Source: Blastobasis lacticolella
Taxonomy: Eukaryota > Arthropoda > Insecta > Lepidoptera > Blastobasidae
Direction: 5' to 3'
DNA: 64,000 bases
Assembly (NCBI GenBank): GCA_905147135.1
Contig: LR990039.1
Location: 32,485,708-32,549,707, forward strand
Below are positions 32,101-40,325 of the stretch, in pieces (the first letter of the stretch is position 1; every line of letters starts with the position of its first letter). The position numbers and the translations under genes are program-made. The notes below the pieces were generated by a model. The model searched no databases. It saw nothing but the letters and a program-made list of their open reading frames with translations, and was not told where the DNA came from.

Positions 32101-34917
32101 ACACAAAGATACTCATGTCAAAAACACGAATTCAACATTTCTTTATTGATTAGCATGCAATGTGGCGCTTACAGGAGAGTTTCTACTCTCCTGCATGGAT
32201 ACATAATGGCTCGCATTCAAGTATTTAATGAATCAAATTACTTATCCTAACTTACCTAAATACCCTAATGTGGGGTGAGGTATACGCTACATCATACTAC
32301 AAGGACATTAAATTTCTATTTCAATCGTCAAAAAGGACGTCGAACTTGGAACAGCTCTCTTACTCCGGCGTCGTTTATACCCGCTCCCGTCCCTAGCTGA
32401 ACTTACAACAGCTCTCTCATTCCGTCTAGGACATTAAATATCGCTTTCAATCGACAAAAATAATGTCGAACTTGGAACACCACTCTTATTTCGTCTAGGA
32501 CATTAAATATCGCTTTCAATCGTCAAAAAGGACATCGAACTTAGAACACCTCTCTTATACCGTCGTCGTTTAACTCCCCTCCCCAGCAACTTGGAACACC
32601 TCCCTCATTCCGCCTGGGACATTAAATATCGCTTTCAATCGTCAAAAAGGACATCGAACTCAGAACACCTCTCTTATTCCGTCGTCGTTTAAACCGACCC
32701 GTCCCCAGCTGAACTTACAACAGCTCTCTCATTCCGTCTAGGACAATAAATATCGCTGTCAATCGTCAAACTCTAAACATCGAACGAACTTGCAGCACCT
32801 CTCATCCTTCGCTCCCCCCCCAGCTGCGACACCGGCGCGCCGGCCACCCGCGAGCTGGACTCGTACAAGCCGCTGGAGGCGTCGGAGCCGGGCCCCACGC
32901 GGCACCCGGCGCTGCCGGACCGGATCGCGGAGGAGGACGAGGACGGCGCGGGCTCGTCGGCGGGGACCGAGCGGTCCCCCGCGGCGCCCGCGCCCGCTAC
33001 CGGGACCGGGACCGCGAGGCCCACCGCCGACGGGGACGCCGCCGAGGCTATGAAGTAGGTGTATTATATAGGCCTCATCGGAAGCGGTCAACGCATTGGT
33101 GACTGCCCTGCTGGTCTAGCCCTCTTTGACAGCTCCGCTTGCGTGATGCGTGTATGGTAGAAAATTAACAGCTCGAAGTTCGACTATTTCTACATTGACT
33201 CTGATTGTGTAGGATCATCCGCCGATCCGCCTCCTTTGTATTCCGAAAGTACTTGAATTGTCAATGGACCAAGAATTTCTACCACAAACAGCTTATGTCA
33301 GATAACGTTCGCTTATGTCAAATCCCATACATTTTTTCTACCACAAACGATTATAGATTGACGATTGTAGATTAACGAAACCTATTGGCTAAGGCCGCTG
33401 GTGTTGCTGATGACCATGACTAGTCAAGAATTTAATAACATTTGACGTGTAAATTTATGTTTATCAAAATAAATTAATTGAATTGAATAGACAGCGGCGA
33501 CCACGCGCCATCAGGTGGCCTGCTTGCCTCTTTGTCTGTCGTATAACATAAAAAAAACAATGTAAATCGTGCAGGCCGGCCGGACGTCAGTGGCCGCTGG
33601 TCACGTGGGCGAGCGAGAGGCGTGCGCCGGACGATGTCCATTGCGCGTCGCAATTATTATTTATTTAAGGTAGCGAAATTATGAAGTCATTACTTGGGGA
33701 AAGTTGTTCAGTTTCATGGGTAGAATATGGGGTTTAAATAAATGCTAGCGGTCTTTTTACACCCTGTATAAGTATTATATCCGTTAGCTAGCACCCACAG
33801 TACAAGCTTTGCTTAGTTTGGGGCTAGATGGCGCTGTGTGAATTTGTCCACGATTTTTTTTTATTTATTATTACGTTGACGCAGATACCAGTGGCGGATT
33901 GATTTGTCTCGCACCGAGCACCACTGGCTGGGCTGGTTCCGGGGCCTCTCCACTGACTTCCTGGCCGTTAGAGCCCCCAAGCTGTTGTTGTTAGCGTCCA
34001 TTGACGGCCTCGACAGAGAGCTCATGGTGGGACAGATGCAAGGTACGTACAGACACCGAAAGTAAAAAGCCTTTGGGGACTTCAATGTGGTTGAGTAGTG
34101 AAACTGCAAAGAGGATGTAGGGCAGACCGGTTTTTTTTATTTTTTTATTCAACGGTTTATTGTTCACAAGATAGAGCATACACGTCATGTTACAGAAGAT
34201 TAAGACACAACAGGCACTGCTTCTCTCTGAAGGATAAAATTCGCAACGAAGTACTATGGCAGAAAACCAAAGTTACTGGACATAAGCTGATCACCCTCAT
34301 TTCGCTCCCCGTCAACTGCCCAGTGTCGAATTGACTTGAACAGTCCACAATTTTTCGACAACTCTGAACACGTCAGATCATAAACTAGACATAAAACTGG
34401 GTGTATTCACTCGTATTCTTTATGAAATTCACGAAAAATCCTCTTTCTTTTTAGGAAAGTTCCAACTTCAAGTACTGACCCGGTGCGGACACGCCGTCCA
34501 CGAAGATTTGCCGTATGAGGTGAGTCGATGTCGAATGTATTATACCGTCAATGAATGAATGAAAAATTCTTTATTGCTTATACATACAATAAAACAAAAA
34601 CAGAGGAAAAAAGAAAAGCAACCGGCGGCCTTATCGCTCAAAGCGATTTCTTCCAGGTAACCTTAGACACCTAGAAACAGAATATACTCTAGGATAGGTG
34701 GTAAGTCTGTTCTACAGAACATTACTGTGGCATATTTCATTAATACTAATGATTCAACGCGTCAATGATTTGATTGAATCGCCGATTGTGTGTGATAATG
34801 GGTAATAACGTTACGCAGGTCGCCAAGGCCGTGGCAGCGTTCGCACTCCGCAATCGGCTGACGGAGACGCTCCCAGGAGTGGACATTATGGCCGTGGCAC
34901 CGGGCTTGTTCCGCTAA
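20060..34917 (+). CDS. Ppme1: Protein phosphatase methylesterase 1 (PP2A demethylase), 3' eight exons
   Basis: PME-1 removes the methyl ester from the C-terminal leucine of the PP2A catalytic subunit and restrains PP2A activity. Exons: 20060-20169, 25059-25216, 30232-30322, 30845-30910, 32824-33054, 33885-34042, 34455-34519, 34819-34917. All introns are GT-AG and phases join without error, giving 325 residues. The alpha/beta-hydrolase nucleophile sits in GHSMGG, the Asp in VIDIVEG and the His in CGHAVHED, corresponding to the human Ser156, Asp181 and His349 triad. The start of the protein (about 100 residues, including the HGGG region) is not in the recognised exons. Intron content suggests a long gene under relaxed intron constraint. 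The identification is strong. Confidence 0.95.
20535..20640 (+). mobile_element. LINE 3'-terminal remnant ending in GATGATGATAATGAT
   Basis: GGACCTTTGTAGAGATCTTT...GGCAGCCTATGCCTAGCAG...TCGGCTGATATAATTATGATGATG is the familiar lepidopteran LINE terminus (compare 31205-31335). Only the last 100 bases are present. Confidence 0.5.
20865..22130 (+). pseudogene. Non-LTR retrotransposon (jockey/CR1-like) RT and C-terminus, 5'-truncated
   Basis: The reading frame shows reverse transcriptase motifs: LDIAKAFDRVWHRALL, GVPQGSVLSPTLFLLHIND and the active-site YADD in CYADDS, then a thumb and C-terminal region ending FKRYIRGLFR...DSPGVADVHRRR and a short 3' UTR with A-rich end near 22115-22125. An in-frame TGA at 21670-21672, where relatives usually have an arginine codon, and a frameshift near 21890 disrupt it. 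The endonuclease and ORF1 are missing, as in typical 5'-truncated LINE copies. It supplies the reference for the 3'-end fragments at 14180, 15905, 17195, 33068 and 33385. Confidence 0.9.
23061..23707 (+). mobile_element. Non-autonomous hAT-type element with CCGGATA repeats, copy 1
   Basis: It begins TAGAGATGAAACGGATATCC and ends with the inverse ...CGTTTCATCTCTA. The flanks atctaaaa and atacaaaa are a plausible 8-bp target duplication with two changes. Both subterminal regions are packed with short TATCCGG/CCGGATA repeats, likely transposase-binding sites. No transposase frame is present. A second copy lies at 38367-39218. Confidence 0.85.
24060..24375 (-). mobile_element. tRNA-derived SINE
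   Basis: On the - strand the head reads GGTGGCCTAATGGTTATGGG (A box) and contains GGTTCGAATCC, a perfect B box, followed by the same body as 17690-18040 and a degenerate tail. It is nearly full length but more diverged. Confidence 0.75.
24783..24970 (+). mobile_element. tRNA-SINE, 5'-truncated
   Basis: It starts in the body at TTGCTCTTACGGCGAGGGAA and continues through CACGGAGGTCAGATAGCAGT to CGGGACATTAACGCCATC. It lies about 90 bases before Ppme1 exon b. Confidence 0.7.
25059..25216 (+). CDS. Ppme1: Ppme1 exon b (nucleophile and acid)
   Basis: Encodes DVELVIFELFRGDIPRLILA, then GHSMGGATAVRVAQLPSLIP and FIDALTVIDIVE. It contains both the catalytic Ser elbow GHSMGG and the catalytic Asp in VID. 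The acceptor is CGTCTCAG and the donor GAAG/GTAGAG. The exon is clearly more GC-rich than its surroundings. Confidence 0.95.
25655..25805 (+). repeat. Dispersed repeat family C, diverged copy
   Basis: GGCGTCGCTGATGTTGACAA and AAAATGGCGTAACTCACTTCC align with the copies at 39722-39900, 44050-44215 and 44680-44860. The class is unknown; no coding sequence or terminal repeat is visible. Confidence 0.5.
26340..27610 (-). pseudogene. FLYWCH-MULE transposase pseudogene
   Basis: On the - strand the order is: a FLYWCH zinc-finger remnant (RYHRGKL and QYWTCINNKCKDTA with a frameshift between), a linker, then the MULE catalytic domain with YYFADGTFKSSFRPLMQLF (the first catalytic Asp in DGTFK) and NIVPLVYGLLLNKKQATC. 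A C-terminal piece near 26520 reads AEGWNSRLNRFVGRTNPTLP. Stops and frameshifts separate the parts, so it is not functional. Such proteins are common in insect MULEs. Confidence 0.75.
27830..28109 (+). mobile_element. Lep1/Helitron-like non-autonomous element
   Basis: It starts ATACTAATATTATAAATGCG and ends GGCAAAAGCTAGT. These are the conserved ends of the Lep1 class of Helitron-like repeats common in Lepidoptera. The internal TTACCTCTTCACGCTTAA and GACCGATTGAGATGAAATTTGG blocks are also typical. It lies inside the MULE. Confidence 0.65.
30232..30322 (+). CDS. Ppme1: Ppme1 exon c
   Basis: Encodes GTAMDALASMQSFLRGRPTH then FRSIEHAIEW, nearly identical in pattern to animal PME-1. The acceptor is TTGGTCTAG; the donor TG/GTATGT ends inside a Cys codon completed by the next exon. 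Confidence 0.95.
30845..30910 (+). CDS. Ppme1: Ppme1 exon d
   Basis: Encodes CVRSGQVRNVKSAKVSMPSQ followed by II, matching the SGQIRNxxSARVSM block of PME-1. The acceptor is TGTTTCCAG and the donor AA/GTAAGC. Confidence 0.95.
31205..31335 (+). mobile_element. LINE 3'-terminal remnant
   Basis: CGATCTCCAACCCGCCTGCC...GTGGGAGAGGCCCTAAGTCC...GTAGGCTGTGATGATGATTA is a well-preserved copy of the lepidopteran LINE terminus. A shorter piece of its first part recurs at 25376-25425. Confidence 0.55.
31925..32140 (+). mobile_element. Retrotransposon 3' UTR fragment
   Basis: Contains ACTACTGAACCGATTTTAAT, CGTATCGAAATCGGTCCGTCC and GGTACGATGCCACAACAGACAC. This resembles the 3' untranslated tails of RTE-like LINEs in Lepidoptera. 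The assignment rests on pattern recognition only. Confidence 0.45.
32303..32790 (+). repeat. Minisatellite, about 124-bp unit, five starts
   Basis: Units beginning GGACATTAAATATCGCTTTC start at 32303, 32429, 32498, 32617 and 32741 (the fifth with GGACAATAAA). The spacings are 126, 69, 119 and 124, so one unit is deleted in part. Each unit has ATCGAACTTGGAACACCTCTC and several contain CCCCAGCT or CCCAGCA. The array runs to within about 30 bases of the exon e acceptor. Confidence 0.85.
32824..33054 (+). CDS. Ppme1: Ppme1 exon e (acidic disordered loop, GC-rich)
   Basis: Encodes CDTGAPATRELDSYKPLEAS, then IAEEDEDGAGSSAGTERSPA and an Ala/Pro/Thr-rich stretch. It corresponds to the variable acidic loop inserted in PME-1 and keeps the IAEEDE motif. 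GC content is far above the flanking introns. The acceptor follows a run of nine C (CCCCCCCCCAG); the donor is AA/GTAGGT. Confidence 0.85.
33068..33555 (+). mobile_element. LINE 3'-end remnants in Ppme1 intron e
   Basis: A first piece (33068-33108) matches the codons just before the stop of the LINE at 20865-22130 (CGGTCAACGCATTGGTGACTGCC). A second (33385-33555) has the stop-region and A-rich terminus but is interrupted at about 33424-33492 by an AT-rich insert. The first piece begins only about 13 bases after the exon e donor. Confidence 0.6.
33640..33766 (+). mobile_element. MITE family A, 5'-truncated copy
   Basis: GCGCGTCGCAATTATTATTT...AATGCTAGCGGTCTTTTTAC and ACCCTG then TA match the right half of the complete copy at 44440-44644. 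The left inverted end is missing. Confidence 0.75.
33885..34042 (+). CDS. Ppme1: Ppme1 exon f
   Basis: Encodes YQWRIDLSRTEHHWLGWFRG, LSTDFLAVRAPKLLLLASID and GLDRELMVGQMQ, the most conserved C-terminal block of PME-1. The acceptor is GACGCAG and the donor CAAG/GTACGT. Confidence 0.97.
34455..34519 (+). CDS. Ppme1: Ppme1 exon g (catalytic His)
   Basis: Encodes GKFQLQVLTRCGHAVHEDLP and YE. The first His of CGHAVHED corresponds to the catalytic histidine. The acceptor is TTTCTTTTTAG and the donor GAG/GTGAGT. Confidence 0.97.
34545..34725 (-). mobile_element. LINE 3' UTR fragment with (CATT)n tail
   Basis: TGAATGAATGAAAAATTCTT...GGCGGCCTTATCGCTCAAAG...TTTCTTCCAGGTAACCTTAG is, in reverse, a common lepidopteran LINE 3' terminus ending in short tandem repeats. 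It lies in the last Ppme1 intron. Confidence 0.5.
34819..34917 (+). CDS. Ppme1: Ppme1 terminal coding exon h
   Basis: Encodes VAKAVAAFALRNRLTETLPG then VDIMAVAPGLFR and TAA at 34915-34917. VAxAVAxFxxRxR matches the last helix of PME-1. The tail differs from the vertebrate FPGC ending. Confidence 0.9.
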   Translation, partial: VAKAVAAFALRNRLTETLPGVDIMAVAPGLFR

Positions 34918-35275
34918 GCCCACTGCGGAACGCCGGGGAAGCGTATAGCGAGGTGGCACCACCCCCGGTATCGACCCTATCGCTGGACGGGTACCCCAAT
35001 GAACATTCCAAACCCACACCCTTCCGATACCGAACTCTTTTGGCTGGGAGGTTCTACGTATTAATATTTATTGACCCCACGTTACGTATTTTTCGGGGCT
35101 ATGTGTCTATGATATCGCAAATGTTACTATAAACAAGGTACGCGGCACACGAGGAAGATAACGGGGGCGGCGAAGTTGCAGCTCTTAAAGACCCGCCAGC
35201 TGGCTGGCGTATTCATTTGGTGGGGAGTAGGTTAAGCGGCTACGGTTAGCTGGTTCGGTGCGTGCAGGGCTAGTG

Positions 35276-35281
35276 AATAAA
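35276..35281 (+). terminator. Possible Ppme1 polyadenylation signal
   Basis: AATAAA lies 359 bases after the Ppme1 stop codon in an otherwise open 3' flank. It is the first canonical signal I noticed; no cDNA evidence is available. Confidence 0.4.
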
Positions 35282-37353
35282 TCCATGTATCCGTAGAATA
35301 GTTTGATGTTTACCATTAGTCCAATCTCTGAAATTTATCAATTTGCTGGAAGTCGTCAGTGCCAAATTATCATCATGTTCTTTGGCTGATTTCAGAGCTG
35401 TCCGAGAAAACCGTACAGGCCGCTAACTGAGATATACAGTTTGACTTATTTGCACTTGATACCAAGGGAAATGCATGTGCTCGTGATAACTGACATCTTT
35501 TACTATTACACCAACTGTGATATGTTTCAATAGTTTGTAAAGAATTTGGTTTAATTTTTGAAAGAGCTGATTTTTTTCGTGATTTTAGACTTGGTGCCAC
35601 AGTAAAAGTTGTTTGTTAGAGCACATGCATATGGTATCAAGAACTAATTTGAAGTCACCCTACATAGAGGCGAAAAAAGAAATTTAAAATATGACTGATC
35701 AATTGACGAATCATGATTAGGTCTGTTGTACGTTGCGTCAGTATACAAAGCCGATAAGATTGATGTAATTTGAGATTGGTGTAATGGCTTTATGTTAAGT
35801 AATTGTAATATTGATAAACGATCTTTGTTCTTTGTTTTATCTAACATTCTAAAATCGGAAAAACATGTAGCTGTGACATGATTTCTACCATACACATTTT
35901 GTTGCTATCGAAAATGTCGATACTGTATATAAAGATGGAGAACATCTCCAAAGATAATAGATAAATATATAAATGATGTTAAATCTATTCTTTCTCTGTT
36001 TGTGGACTCAATTGAATTATTGCCGTGATTTTTAACCACAAATGTGTCTGTTGTTTTAGTTTAATAGTAAGTCTGTTTATATGTAATAATTCGTCAAATA
36101 AATAATTACTTTTTTAACAAGCGCTTGCGTTGGAATCTATTGTTCGTCAAATCTCAAGTCTTCATTTGAACAGCTAGAAATATTCGGTTCCTAACTTCGA
36201 TTGTCAAAACAGCAGTCAATTAAGTTGCGATGATTGTTACATGAACAGAATATCATTGTGAAACATCACAAGGTATGTCGTTAGATTGGGCGAACAATAT
36301 TTAAAACCAAACTTCAATGAGGTGAGATTTTATTTTAATACATTATTCGAATATAATTGTTAAGCATCAAATTAGAATTATTTCTTTATTATGCCTAAAT
36401 TAATTTAAAGCTAATCACTTTTGCTCGACGCTTGTGTCCTGTTTCGCGACAGTTTATTTTACAATGTATTGCGTTTTTCTTCTTCGGATGCGACTTGTTC
36501 AAAATAATTTGTATTTTACATGTAGTTAAATGTTTAGCCGCAGATGGACGGCACCGGAATCTAGGCCCGTATCTATAAACCGATCTCAAGAGTCCTGTTG
36601 CGATTTCAAATATCGCAGGTCCGTATCTTCGGATAACATCGGCGCCGCTCGGCTCAATTGCGGTGGAAGATCGCGACTTACCTACATACCAGTACGAAAG
36701 CAAATTAAGTCCTCATATATGAACCAGCCAACATATTTTAAGCCGTGACTTCGTAGTTGGCTCGAACATAAAATATATATAAAATGAAACTATATACTAA
36801 AGAATACCACGGACTAACTCTCATTGACACTAGAGACAGTACCTATAGATAGATCTTGAGTTTGGTTTAATACGGGCCTAGGATTCTAGGTGTTCTATTA
36901 TAATTAAGTGATTGAAGATAATTTATTTAATGCTCGAATTACCAATATCTAACAGAACACGATATAGTTGTCCGAGTCTATTTCCAAATCTGTATTCATT
37001 TTGAATCAAATGTTTTCTGTAAGTACATGTATGGATAATCAGACCACAAGTTTAAATATAACTGTCGCGTTTACGAAAATGGGAGCGTGTTTCCTTTTTT
37101 ACATTCTTTTTTATTGTTCTGTTTAACCCCAACTAGGCTTAAGGTGAATCCCAGTTGGCTCGGACAGAACCCCGAGGGCGTGCTAATTCTAAGCTAAAGA
37201 ATATCGTATTTTGGTTTTTGGGCCACGAGTCAGGTATCGTCCCCGAGGCTACGATGCTGTGGAATTGGTCAGTGCAGTGAGCAAGAGTAGCAGTGGTTCA
37301 GGTTTCTGTGGGAACTCCGTCATGGCTAATAGCTAGCTTCCCAGTTCTTTATA
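35282..37353. other. Intergenic, no recognised gene
   Basis: Only short open frames without domains. A GC-richer patch at 36535-36690 carries open frames on both strands (102 and 72 codons) but nothing recognisable. Confidence 0.5.
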
Positions 37354-37847
37354 CAGGTTGTCCTTACGTTCTGGACAAAGCCGAATACTACTAGTTGAGT
37401 AGGGCATTTAAAACAAAACTGCAAAGTTTTAAGGGCATTTAAAACAAATCAACGATTTTAAATTTATCACTCAGGAGCAACCTGTATGTAGTTGCATGGT
37501 CTAAGAAGTACAAACATTGCAAACTCTTTGGAATTGCGTTAGAACTCCGCGCCAGATGACAACTTAAATAAAAAAAAATTATTGTTGTTTGACAATTATT
37601 TGAAGTGTGACATAACGTCATTCGCTTTTCATGTGTCATGTCATGAATGTCAATAATTAATTCTAGATCAATTAATACGTGTTGTCGTGATACAGTAAAA
37701 TCTTTGCCGATAAAGTTACAATATAATATTTAGAAAAATAGTTTTCTTTTCTTTTTGCCTAATTAAAGAAATACCTATTTTATTATGCTGCTGAGTGCCA
37801 GTCTTAAACAGGGTTTTATTATTTGTCCAGAGGCTAAGGTCACCCTG
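37354..37847 (+). mobile_element. MITE family B, 494 bp, TA-flanked
   Basis: The ends CAGGTTGTCCTTACGTTCTG and, inverted, CAGGGTGACCTTAGCCTCTG are imperfect inverted repeats flanked by TA. A second copy lies in opposite orientation at 61953-62431. No transposase is encoded; the TA duplication suggests mobilisation by a Tc1/mariner-type enzyme. Confidence 0.8.
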
Positions 37848-38366
37848 TATATATTCTTCAGCAGTTCGTCAGCGGTAAGAAATGAAGAAAGAAAACGCAC
37901 AGCATAATTATTTGTTTCTAATATAAATATATAATTGAATACAAAAAAAGGACAGGAGCATCAAATATAAAAAAAGAATCATATCATAATATTTCAGAAC
38001 TGAAACATTACAGTATCGGGGCCGGGGTATATAATAAACAACAGCTGGCGTGGCGCAGGTAGGTCAGTTTTGACTACAGGAGAGGTAACTTCGGAGAGAA
38101 TACCGAGCGACAACCTGCGCGTACCTGCGACATCCTACGACTTCGGCGATATCTACGGTCCCAGAGACCTGCGGTTGTGGGAGATCAGTTTGACGTGGAA
38201 ACCTTGGAAAAGAAAAAAACTTCGCAATTAGTCATCAGTATTTGACTCCAAGTAACGAGCCCTAACACGTAACAGTAGTATTTGCACCACAGGCAGAAAT
38301 AATACAAGTAATATATATTATTTCAGGTCAGTGACCATAGGTAACGCAGCTCAAGTCACTCTCTAC
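37848..38366. other. Unassigned, possible solo LTR or promoter-like DNA
   Basis: At 38020-38290 a GC-richer block has TATATAATA (about 38028-38036) followed by CAACAGCTGGCGTGGCGCAG and a downstream segment without open frames. This resembles an LTR promoter region, but no second copy or target duplication was found. Confidence 0.25.
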
Positions 38367-39218
38367 TAGAGATGAAACGGATATCCGGTTGCTATCCGGT
38401 ATCCGGCCTTATTTTACTATCCGGCCGGATACCGGATAGCGCGTTAATGTCCGGCCGGATACCAGATAGTAAAAAATTTATGAAAATCCCATAAAAATGA
38501 TTTTGCTCATCGGCTTCCTTCATTTCTCTGAGCAGTAGCCGCGTCAATGATATTATCCATCAGGTCCTGTTGGACCGCCGTCAGCCAGGTGGCGTGTGGG
38601 GCCTTCCGCGGCGGCGCGTCGTCGTCGACAAATTTAGGGCTACTTGCACCATAGTGGTCTTTGGGGTGACAGAGCATATGCCCATACCATTGCATATGGC
38701 GTTCTCTAATTTTCTCTAATTTATGTGCTTTGTAACTTCCACGAGTGCGGACATTAGATACATACTTTTCCCAACACACCCGCTGACCAGCGTAAAAAAT
38801 GCGCATTTCTGTCGTGTGTTGCTTTGACAAGTGTTGTTTAGTATAACATTTTTTCAAAGTCAATCAAGGTTTATACTGGATAAATATACAAATTTCTCTG
38901 TATCTAGAGGTAACATACGATGTCGTTTGTCCTTCGATATGCTGGGGGCATGTGTAAGCCCGTATTTCGAAACTACGAATCCTTTCTAGGTCGAAAGAAT
39001 TGTTCAGTTAAACGTTTAAATTATTCTCATTGAAGGAAGACTTGAAATCTCGTAAACACATGCAGTCGCCTAAAGTCCCACCCTACGATTACAGCTTGCA
39101 CAAACTTGTTCAGAGACTAAGTTCAGTCGAATATCCGGCCGCCGGATATCCGGCTATCCGGCTAAGAGGCTGGCCGGATATCCGGTATCCGGCCAAACCA
39201 CTATCTGTTTCATCTCTA
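38367..39218 (+). mobile_element. Non-autonomous hAT-type element with CCGGATA repeats, copy 2
   Basis: The ends TAGAGATGAAACGGATATCC and ...CATCTCTA are flanked by a perfect 8-bp duplication ctctctac (38359-38366 and 39219-39226), diagnostic of hAT transposition. Dense TATCCGG/CCGGATA repeats lie under both ends. Compared with copy 1 (23061-23707) it carries an extra segment of about 350 bases with a reverse transcriptase-like frame. Confidence 0.9.
38507..38863 (-). pseudogene. Reverse transcriptase C-terminal fragment inside the hAT element
   Basis: The 118-codon frame reads KLEKIRERHMQWYGHMLCHP and PPRKAPHATWLTAVQQDLMD, similar to the RxRWYGHxxRxP and W...VQxD blocks near the C-terminus of non-LTR endonuclease/reverse transcriptases. 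It lacks catalytic motifs. It lies wholly between the hAT inverted ends and is absent from copy 1, so it was captured by or inserted in this copy. Confidence 0.6.
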
Positions 39219-39607
39219 CTCTCTACTCAATAATATTCTTATTTATCTTACTATTATTTATTTATTTTACTGCACCTGCATTACGCTCACTTTTCTTTTT
39301 GGTTATCTTACGTATGTATTATAATTATTATTTTATTTATTACATAAAATATAGTAATAAATCACAGGTTCGTGCAGGTCTCCACACCGATAAGGTCCCG
39401 CTGAAAACCAGCGCTGATCGTACTGAGTCGTGGCTCTTTCTGACTGATTACTCCATATTAGTATCGCTTTATTTAATTAAATAGAGTATAGATTTAGAAT
39501 TGTAACTATACAGTAGTACTGCGAGTACTGTGATGTCAAAATAAATAATGTCTATGTTCATGTTCATGCCACAGGCACTTTATCTACATAGCGAACCGAA
39601 TTTTTGG

Positions 39608-39722
39608 ATATAAGTCGGTCCACTGTAATTACCTGATCTGACAAATCCTGGATCATGGTCAAGGCGGACCCCGGGCCCTCGTGCGCGAGAGCATAATGGA
39701 CCTTTAACGCCAAGATGATTAT
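39608..39722 (+). mobile_element. tRNA-SINE, 3' part
   Basis: GTCGGTCCACTGTAATTACC, GGATCATGGTCAAGGCGGAC and CCGGGCCCTCGTGCGCGAGA match the second half of the SINE at 17690-18040. It ends AACGCCAAGATG. Confidence 0.7.
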
Positions 39723-39900
39723 TTTAGTGTCGTTTCTCTACAGCATCGCTGTTGTTGACATTGATATGACAATTCACAATGACGTCACTTAGTTCCAGTT
39801 TTGGTCTCCAAATCAGATAAGTTTGTGGCTTTCGATAATGAATCATAATATAAAACGCTAATATGACCTTTTTAGACCACCAGCAACATTGCGCGTGCTC
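39722..39900 (+). repeat. Dispersed repeat family C copy
   Basis: CTACAGCATCGCTGTTGTTG and GTCACTTAGTTCCAGTTTTGG align with 44050-44215 and 44680-44860. It abuts a SINE 3' end on its left. Confidence 0.55.
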
Positions 39901-39914
39901 TATGTTCAAAATCG

Positions 39915-40325
39915 TTGGTTGCGCATAAGCGCGCGTCACTCACATCATATGCCTGTGAGTCGTCAAACCGACATTTAATAGAAGAAAATCTAAAGGCAAA
40001 CGTTATGTTGATATTCAGTAAACTGGCCCTGATATGCCTTGGTGTTTCTACTTACATGGGGCTTCCAAGGCTTAGGCCTGGGCCTATATTACTTCTACCA
40101 TTTGTCGTGTGTGTCTTGGTCATGTCTGCTGCTGTCTTCTATGTAAACTTCGCAGTCGGGACAGCTCGCTTTGTAAGTGTAGTTCAGACGAATGGAGAAA
40201 ATGGAGAATTTATTTTTAGCTGTTCTAACCTTCAGTGCACCCTTTATGATATCTTAGATCGCAAGTCTTTGGTCCACACTCCATTGGTTTTTCCATTGGT
40301 ATTTTGTCTGCTTTTATTAAATTGA
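39915..40325 (+). CDS. Unrecognised 136-codon open frame with hydrophobic segments
   Basis: I do not recognise this frame. Its middle (about residues 30-85) has three hydrophobic stretches (LIFSKLALICLGVSTYMGL, ILLLPFVVCVLVMSAAVFYV and, C-terminal, PLVFPLVFCLLLLN). It could be a membrane-protein exon remnant or a chance frame. It begins just after a repeat family C copy, and the first Met may not be the true start. No codon-use or homology support is available. Confidence 0.2.
   Translation: MVAHKRASLTSYACESSNRHLIEENLKANVMLIFSKLALICLGVSTYMGLPRLRPGPILLLPFVVCVLVMSAAVFYVNFAVGTARFVSVVQTNGENGEFIFSCSNLQCTLYDILDRKSLVHTPLVFPLVFCLLLLN

Larger units (their letters stand above)
30911..32823 (+). other. 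Ppme1 intron d: retro-element ends and minisatellite
   Basis: Contains a LINE 3'-terminal remnant (31205-31335), another retrotransposon 3' end (31925-32140) and a minisatellite (32303-32790). The 31360-31860 part has short open frames without recognisable domains. Confidence 0.6.

Noticed and set aside
32759..33091. 110- and 83-codon frames on the - strand and an 87-codon alternative + frame
   Set aside because: They are shadows of the GC-rich Ppme1 exon at 32824-33054, whose homologous frame is on the + strand.
36395..36748. Overlapping 102- and 72-codon frames on opposite strands
   Set aside because: No motif on either strand; mutual shadows in a GC-richer patch.
38020..38330. Solo LTR or host promoter
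   Set aside because: A TATATAATA motif alone is not enough; no second copy, TG..CA ends or target duplication was found.
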